From Numida meleagris (lineage: Eukaryota; Chordata; Aves; Galliformes; Numididae), in contig NC_034411.1 in assembly GCF_002078875.1 (NCBI RefSeq), positions 49,597,620 through 49,661,619 on the forward strand: 64,000 nt of DNA, given 5' to 3'. Numbering within the stretch: position 1 is the stretch's first letter; every line of letters starts with the position of its first letter. Below the pieces are notes generated by a model. It made no database searches. It worked only from the letters and a program-made list of their open reading frames with translations, and was not told the DNA's origin. This document shows positions 51,201-64,000 of the stretch, in pieces. Both the position numbers and the translations under genes were made by a program.

Positions 51201-54200
51201 CTGTTCACTGATTAGCGTAAACTCAATATTCCGTCCTCCTCTACTGGTCATCCAGAATCCATACACAGGTTAATTTCACCATCCATAGTAGCAGAGGAAA
51301 CACGTGGCTTTAAGAATTGTACTGAACACTCTCTACAAGCCATTAGTATTAATTTTTATATCTTATTTCCTCTTGCACATTATTATCTAGAATAATATTT
51401 TCTTGCAGTGTTTATATATGGAAACACCCAGGTTTGCAAATACTCTACAGGCTAAAACTGAAGGCCACTCAATATTTTTGAAGAGTACATTCCTGAAACA
51501 CTATATCACTATACACATATGCAAAAGTACCAAATATTTTCATTTCTGTGGTGTTTTTATATAGATATATATATTTTTTTTCAATGAATCATACCATTCT
51601 GCCACCATACCAGAGCACTCAGAGCAGAATACTGTGTGGTACTGTACTAAATATATATCTGGCTACATACATTGCACTCATTAGGAAAGTCAATCTAGGC
51701 ATAGCTTTTATTACCACAGATACACATACTTACCTTCAATAGCAAGAGACGAGCCAAGTTTCTGCATAAAAACAGTTTTTAACTTGCTAACTACATTTTT
51801 TTCTGAGATTAAGCCAGCAATTATTCTTAGTTCGGTGGATTTTTCCCCCCTCTCCAAAACTACAGAGCACCCTCTACATTCATTGTACAGAGTACAGACT
51901 GAAGTGACCACAATCTAACAAGTTTAATTTCTTGGGATAAGAGTCTTCTGGAGTTAAGACTCTTCAGATGTTTCACCTCACTTTTCAATTAATATGATTC
52001 AAAGTGTTGAGTAGGAAAAAATATTACGAAAGTACAGAACAGATTTCACCCTTTCCAGATGAGATTAAAATGCAGAAGGAATTATCTGAAAAGGCTGAGT
52101 TTCTAACACTTCTTTATATACCAGATCTTCTAACAGGAACCATTACTGCAAAGAAGAACAATCCCATTCAGGAATATTATGATATTCACTGCTACAGGTC
52201 TTTGCTGCATTTTAAACCACTCTCCCAAACTAACAACAGCATTTCTCCAAAATGGTAATGATAGTGCTAAATGATCTGTGCCACTTTGCTATTTGCTAAA
52301 CAACAGTTTATTAATATTGTGTTATGCGCAAAAATAGAGAAGATTAGGTGTTTCAATGTTTATTCTTTACTATGGAAGACAGGTCACATAAGAAAACAAA
52401 CTATTTCAAGGAGAGAGCTTTTTTCATAGAAAAGTAAAGCTTGCTCTTAAATACATGGTTTCTACTGTTTCTTGCATTTCACGTTGGTCTTCCTACACTG
52501 ATACTCATCTTTTCCCTTGCAGATAATACTAAGAATAGAGTCTGCTCCCATAAGTCTTTTCACTGCACTTCCTCCCTCCCCTATGCTTTCAAAACAAGGG
52601 AGATGGCCACATTTTAAGTCACTGTGTTGGACTGTTTCTTCCCATAAATGAAATAGTTGTATTAAAACTTTACAATAGATGGATGAAGGACAGGGTCGGG
52701 GGTACGAAGGGCACACACACATCCAATATCTACGATTCATACTGTAACTCAAAATAGCTTATCACTACTGAGAATATATATTTGAGCTTTTACATTGGGT
52801 TATCCAAGAGGAAAAATACCTCTCTTCCAAAACCAATAAAATGCCATCTTCCCAGAGAAAGACTCCTACATATCATACACTACATAATAGGGTTTGCAGC
52901 ATACAGTGAGCACTAAGCAATACTTGCATACAAAAATATCAAGATGACATAGTAACTTAGTGGAGCACGGAGTAAATTCACAGTAGCAAGGATGTAGCTT
53001 TTGCAACAAAAACAGGTTTTATGGGATTCTGCTACATTTATTCTGCATACATACACTCCAATAGCCAAAGGCCCATCGACAGTGATGCATAAAACTCAAG
53101 AGGGGAGGAAAACAAACATACAAAAAGCCCACCAGCATTATTTACTTTTTCAACTGAAAAACATACATGACTTAAATGAACTACGTCATGGTTCTCGATG
53201 ATCTTGGCTAACTTGCAGTGGAAACAATAATAAAACTTCCAGTAATTTCCAGAAAAGTATCTGTTTCCCCTGTTCACAAGAGCCAGACAACTCTTGCTGT
53301 AGACAATCAGCTCCTGGATGCCCTTGATGACTGACAAAAGGTCATATTCGGTACTTCAACTCAGCATGGTCAGAACATTGGAGCATGGAGAGGAGAATAG
53401 ATAGTTGAGTTTTTCTTTTTTTTGTTTGTTGATACTTTTTAAGCTTGTATTTAGGCAACAAAATATTTTTAAAAGTGTCACTGCCTAAATGCTTATGAAT
53501 TCCTCTTTCCTCGTAGATGAACTTATTTAAAGCTATTTGTTACATTAGATCAAGCTCCTCCCACTGCTCTTAGATCAAACTGCAAGAGAACATAACTGAA
53601 CAAAGGAATCAAACTTGAGTTCTCAGTGTTTTGAAGACATGCTGAGGAGGACCCTAAGATACCAAGTACATCTATGGTTTCTTCCATATCAACATGCAAG
53701 AATGCATACACCAAGGTGCATCCTCTCCAAGTCAGGCATGTTTTCTGAACTGGATTAGTATCACTTATTTAAAACAGTTCAGCCAGTTTGGGGCTGGACA
53801 ACACAGTGCCTAAAATATGGAAGTTTGAGCCCTCTTCTCAGAGGCAGGACCAAAACTGATCTAGGATTCAACTGCACTGTAACTGTGTTTGCCTGTATCT
53901 CTTCTCCACATCTGACATGGCATTTGTAGAAGAGTTGCACAGGACTACTATACTATAGTCTGCTAGGATCGAAGAGGTCCAAACCAGCCCTCACTTAAAT
54001 CACCAGTGAGAAACAATTAATTGTAATTAATTCAGAACTGAATTTAACACCATGTCTCTGCAGAGCTGTAGCACAATTTCAAGAACATGTTGCAGGAGAA
54101 AGGTTACATCTTCATAACCAGAATTATGGTATGATTTTAATACGCATGTTATCAGGTACAATTCCTGCCCCAGTCCAAAGTGCAAACTAGTGCTTAACCT

Positions 54201-54514
54201 CCCTCTTTTCCCACCAATTATTAATTACAAATTTGACTTCTTTTCTTTAGTAAGACCAGAGGAGGAAAAGCTGTTTGCAATGTAACATCTATGAACATAG
54301 TCTTAAAATTAGTGGGGAATACCAAAGATTTTCTTTTTTCTTTGACTAATTCATGCACAGTACCGCAAACAGGAAGGTACAAACTGTTTGAGAAAAAAAA
54401 TATATACAACTATATTTAACATTTAAATTAAACACAACTGTTTGCATACAAACAATCTTATGTACACTCAATTTTAAACAATACCTCTTTAATATCCTCT
54501 TTTGTTAAACAAGT
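48254..54514. other. Noncoding stretch between gene ends
   Basis: About 6.3 kb lie between the last CR1 tail and the nearer candidate polyadenylation signals of CNKSR3. The right part may belong to a long CNKSR3 3' UTR, since several further minus-strand AATAAA words occur (for example 53042-53037). No coding exon, RNA gene or clear repeat was recognised. Confidence 0.6.
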
Positions 54515-54520
54515 TTTATT
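54515..54520 (-). terminator. CNKSR3: Candidate poly(A) signal, distal
   Basis: An AATAAA hexamer on the minus strand lies about 1 kb after the CNKSR3 stop codon. The hexamer is common in AT-rich DNA, so use of this site is unproven. Confidence 0.25.
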
Positions 54521-54851
54521 TTCCTCCCAAAATACCCAATGCTACTTTAAAATTCTGGAGGGGAAAAAATTGCGCTATATTTAAAATAGCAAGACATCTT
54601 ACAATTGTTATGTATCATAGCACATTCTTTCCATAAAAACTAACACATCTTTCAAAAACTGAACCACTGTAAAATTCTCCTATGTCCAACAGGACCATCT
54701 TTAAAAGATTACTTTGGTTAACAGCAAATCATTCTTAAACAATTAAGGAAAAAAATATATACTCTTTTACCATCTCTACAGATGCATCTCCATGGTGTAT
54801 TTCAACAATCCATACATCTTTATGGATGAGCACTTCAGCTGTTCAGTGCAC

Positions 54852-54857
54852 TTTATT
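54852..54857 (-). terminator. CNKSR3: Candidate poly(A) signal, proximal
   Basis: An AATAAA hexamer on the minus strand lies about 655 bases after the CNKSR3 stop. It is the first such hexamer I found downstream of the stop. Mammalian CNKSR3 has a long 3' UTR, so a farther site may be used as well. Confidence 0.3.
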
Positions 54858-55512
54858 TGTACTGTGATTTCAATAACGCAGAAGATAAACCAGGTTGGAC
54901 AGATTTACAGTTAAACTAGTCCAACTTCCAAACATCTCCAGATAAGAGATCCCTCTTCCTAAGACTTTCCTCAGATCTTGGAAATCAGAGAAAGAATGGC
55001 AATGCTAGTTCTTCATCCTCACAGGCTTGATCTCATGCAATAAGACCTTGCAACACATTGCTAAGTTGCACCAAACCACTATTTGCCTTCTTGTCTTTCC
55101 TGGTCAGGAAAGTAACACAACTTTCACTGAGCCCTACATATTGTGACATCCAGCCAGTCACATCAGCCTCTGAGCATGCAGACAGATGAAGTGCCACTGG
55201 ACTTCACTGTAATAAAAAGGTTTCCCCTAAGCAGTAATGCAGATTTCAGGTCACGTGTGGCCTCTGTATCACCAAAACTTTACTCATTTCCCAGGGAACA
55301 AATTCCCAACTTTCGGCCATTAAGAATAACTTTATCTTTCTTTCCTTCTTGCACTACAAAACCCTCTGATGCATCAAAAATCACAAAGGCAAGAATATAA
55401 GATTCTCCAGGAAAAGAACACTGCATTAGTCACTATGCATCAGTTAAGCTGAAAAGCAGGGAAGTCTGACTGATGAACCAAGGCACTTGGGTAATCATCC
55501 TGTGATCAATAG
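54852..55512 (-). other. CNKSR3: CNKSR3 3' UTR (minimum extent)
   Basis: The sequence following the TGA stop at 55515-55513 must be 3' untranslated at least to the first usable polyadenylation signal, taken here as 54857-54852. It is AT-rich and shows no splice donor that clearly continues the transcript. If read-through to IPCEF1 occurs, this segment would be removed with the intron. Confidence 0.5.
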
Positions 55513-62445
<6,933 letters not shown>

Positions 62446-64000
62446 CTACAAAGAAGAAAACAGGAGTTATGTGCCTCAGTAGGCTCTCTTGTCTCTCATA
62501 ACAGTTCCCAGCAGACTAAGTTAAAGGTTGTATATGTGATGCAGAACACTACTGAAAATTTCTACACAGATCACATTACATCCATTGTTGACTTAAGAAT
62601 TCTACATGAATTCATCTTAGGATTTTTATTTATTTTTTTTTATACTGAGGGTACAAGAGGGTAAGGGAGAAAGCATGTGCCACGCATCAAACTGTACTTC
62701 ATTCATAGAACTGTCTTCACTGTCCTTTCATCTCCAGTTTGTACTGCAGTTCCAGACAGTATTATCTGAGCTGCAGGAGACAGTCAAAAGGCTGTGTACT
62801 AGCAGGGAGGTGGAAATGGAGATAGACAGCTGGACTCAATGTGCAACCTGCATTAAATTCACAGTCTGCAGCCAAACAACCCAAACTCCCCCATCAGCAC
62901 ATCCAGTTAGAGGAGAAGCCAACAGTGATGAGAAATGGCTAACTGACACAAGAAAGAGTAACAGGAGAAAGAAGCCTGCACCGGGAAGCAGTTCTGCAGA
63001 CTGAGGAGGAAAAAGAACCTGTAGCTGGTAAGTTTGAGTAAGGCAGCCAGACCAGCTCCCCATTGCATAACAACTACTGCAACTAAGAAAAATCACCAGG
63101 TGATAGTGGTGAGTAATTATCTTCTGAGGGGCACAGAGGCACCCATCTGTGGTCTTGACCTGCTATCTAGAGAGGTCTGCTGCTTGCCAAGGGCCTGCAT
63201 CAAGGAAGTGACAGAGAGGTTCTCAGACCCTGTATGTCCCACTGACTGCTACCTGCCGCTGCTGTTTCACATAAGCACCAGTGACACAGCTGTGAGGAAC
63301 ATGAAGAACGTAAAGAGGAACTACAAGGAGCTGGCAGAAGCTGTGAAGAACTTGGGAGCACAAGTTGTCTTCTCTTCAATCCTCATAGTTAAAGGGATGC
63401 AGAGGGAAAAGGCTGACAGAATTAAGAAAAATCAATAAACGCCCAAGGGAGTGGTGTCATGAACAGGGCTTCAGCTACATATGCCATGGAACTAGCTTTG
63501 AGAAATCTGGTCTTCTGGGGGCAGATGGGGTTTATGTTTGAGAAAAGAGGTGGAGCATCTTTGGCAACAAGCTCTCCAATTTTGTCAGGAGGGCTTTTAA
63601 CTAGAGTCACCGGGGTGGAAAAGGATCCTCAGCCCACGCCACTTCAAGGCTGATGACAGTAATGGATGTCCTGAGCCTAGCGTTGGATCACAGGCCAGGA
63701 AGACAGCATCTAAAGTGCACGATAAGGGATCAATTGGTAAATCAGCCTCAATGGGGCCAAACTCAAATGCCTGTACACTAATGCATGGAGAACAAGATGA
63801 CTTACAGATGTGGATGTGCCTACAGGACTACGATGTCATTGGCATCACTGAGACATGGTGGGATGGTATAAATTCTTTAGGAAAGACAAGCAAGGGAGAA
63901 GGGGTGGGAGTGTTGTCCTCTGCATCAATGACCTGTTGAAGTACATGGAGTTCCACCTGGGGATGGATGAGGACCTGACAGAGAGCTTATGGGTTAGGGC
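62446..64000 (-). other. CNKSR3: CNKSR3 intron (partial)
   Basis: This is the intron upstream of the central PDZ exon, and it continues off the right edge. Most of it is occupied by an antisense CR1 insertion from about 62660 on. No further CNKSR3 exon is visible on the minus strand. Confidence 0.85.
62660..64000 (+). mobile_element. CR1 LINE 5' part: ORF1 and start of ORF2
   Basis: This is the 5' half of a CR1 retrotransposon, antisense to CNKSR3 and open at the window edge. The frame 62675-63004 has a coiled-coil-like ELQETVKRLCTSREVEMEID segment followed by a basic Ser/Lys-rich tail, typical of the ORF1 N-terminus. The frame 63034-63438 is the ORF1 esterase-like (SGNH) domain, recognised by LLRGTEAPICGLDLLSREVC and later LGAQVVFSSIL. 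Its nucleophile block, normally VVGDS, reads VVSNY, so the catalytic Ser is lost. A frame shift near 63430 ends this frame early; the rest of ORF1 (WCHEQGFSY-like, then GLLGADGVY) continues in another frame. ORF2 begins around 63700. Its AP-endonuclease start is clear from DYDVIGITETWWDGINS at about 63826-63876. Frame shifts mark it as inactive. The left border is approximate. Confidence 0.92.

Noticed and set aside
54852..54857. Treating this AATAAA as the certain CNKSR3 3' end
   Set aside because: Several other minus-strand AATAAA words follow. AT-rich DNA makes the hexamer frequent, so it is listed only as a candidate.

Overview
This window is vertebrate nuclear DNA, almost certainly from a bird and probably a galliform. 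Coding sequence appears as short exons with GT/AG (one GC/AG) borders separated by long AT-rich introns. The dominant interspersed repeat is CR1, the avian LINE, seen as several copies ending in the typical ATTCTRTG-like tail. There are no operons, ribosome binding sites or dense ORFs. Most open frames above 60 codons are chance.

Two related genes lie in tandem on the minus strand. At the right end (55513-62445) are the last six coding exons of CNKSR3, a Ras/MAPK and ENaC-signalling scaffold: the C-terminal half of its PDZ domain, a proline-rich stretch, the CNK2/3-specific region and the native C-terminus. At the left end (4932-5803) are two early coding exons of IPCEF1, the cytohesin-interacting PH-domain protein: a 37-nt basic exon and the exon for the first part of the PH domain. 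Transcription runs right to left, so CNKSR3 is upstream of IPCEF1. Together they resemble one CNK2-like gene cut in two. In mammals a CNK3-IPCEF1 read-through product is known. The exon phases here show what such a read-through would need: the normal CNKSR3 penultimate donor is out of phase with the IPCEF1 exon, but phase-0 GT sites inside the terminal CNKSR3 exon are in phase.

Layout: 1-4931 IPCEF1 intron; 4932-5803 IPCEF1 exons; 5804 to about 54500 a gap of nearly 50 kb with no recognisable coding exon, carrying CR1 copies (18.9 kb, 28.7 kb, 32.5 kb, 40.4 kb, 44.1 kb, 48.2 kb), a probable MIR/L2-type fossil (6.6 kb), simple repeats and a striking AT-rich palindrome (39.85-40.07 kb); 54.5-55.5 kb CNKSR3 3' UTR; 55513-62445 CNKSR3 exons; about 62660-64000 the 5' part of a CR1 (ORF1 and start of ORF2) lying antisense in a CNKSR3 intron and running off the window.

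No RNA gene, CRISPR array, CpG island or novel protein-coding system was found. The items most worth checking are the read-through splice logic, a GC-AG intron in CNKSR3, and the 216-bp palindrome. Gene names rest on recognising peptide sequence against remembered mammalian CNKSR3, IPCEF1 and CNKSR2, not on a database search.
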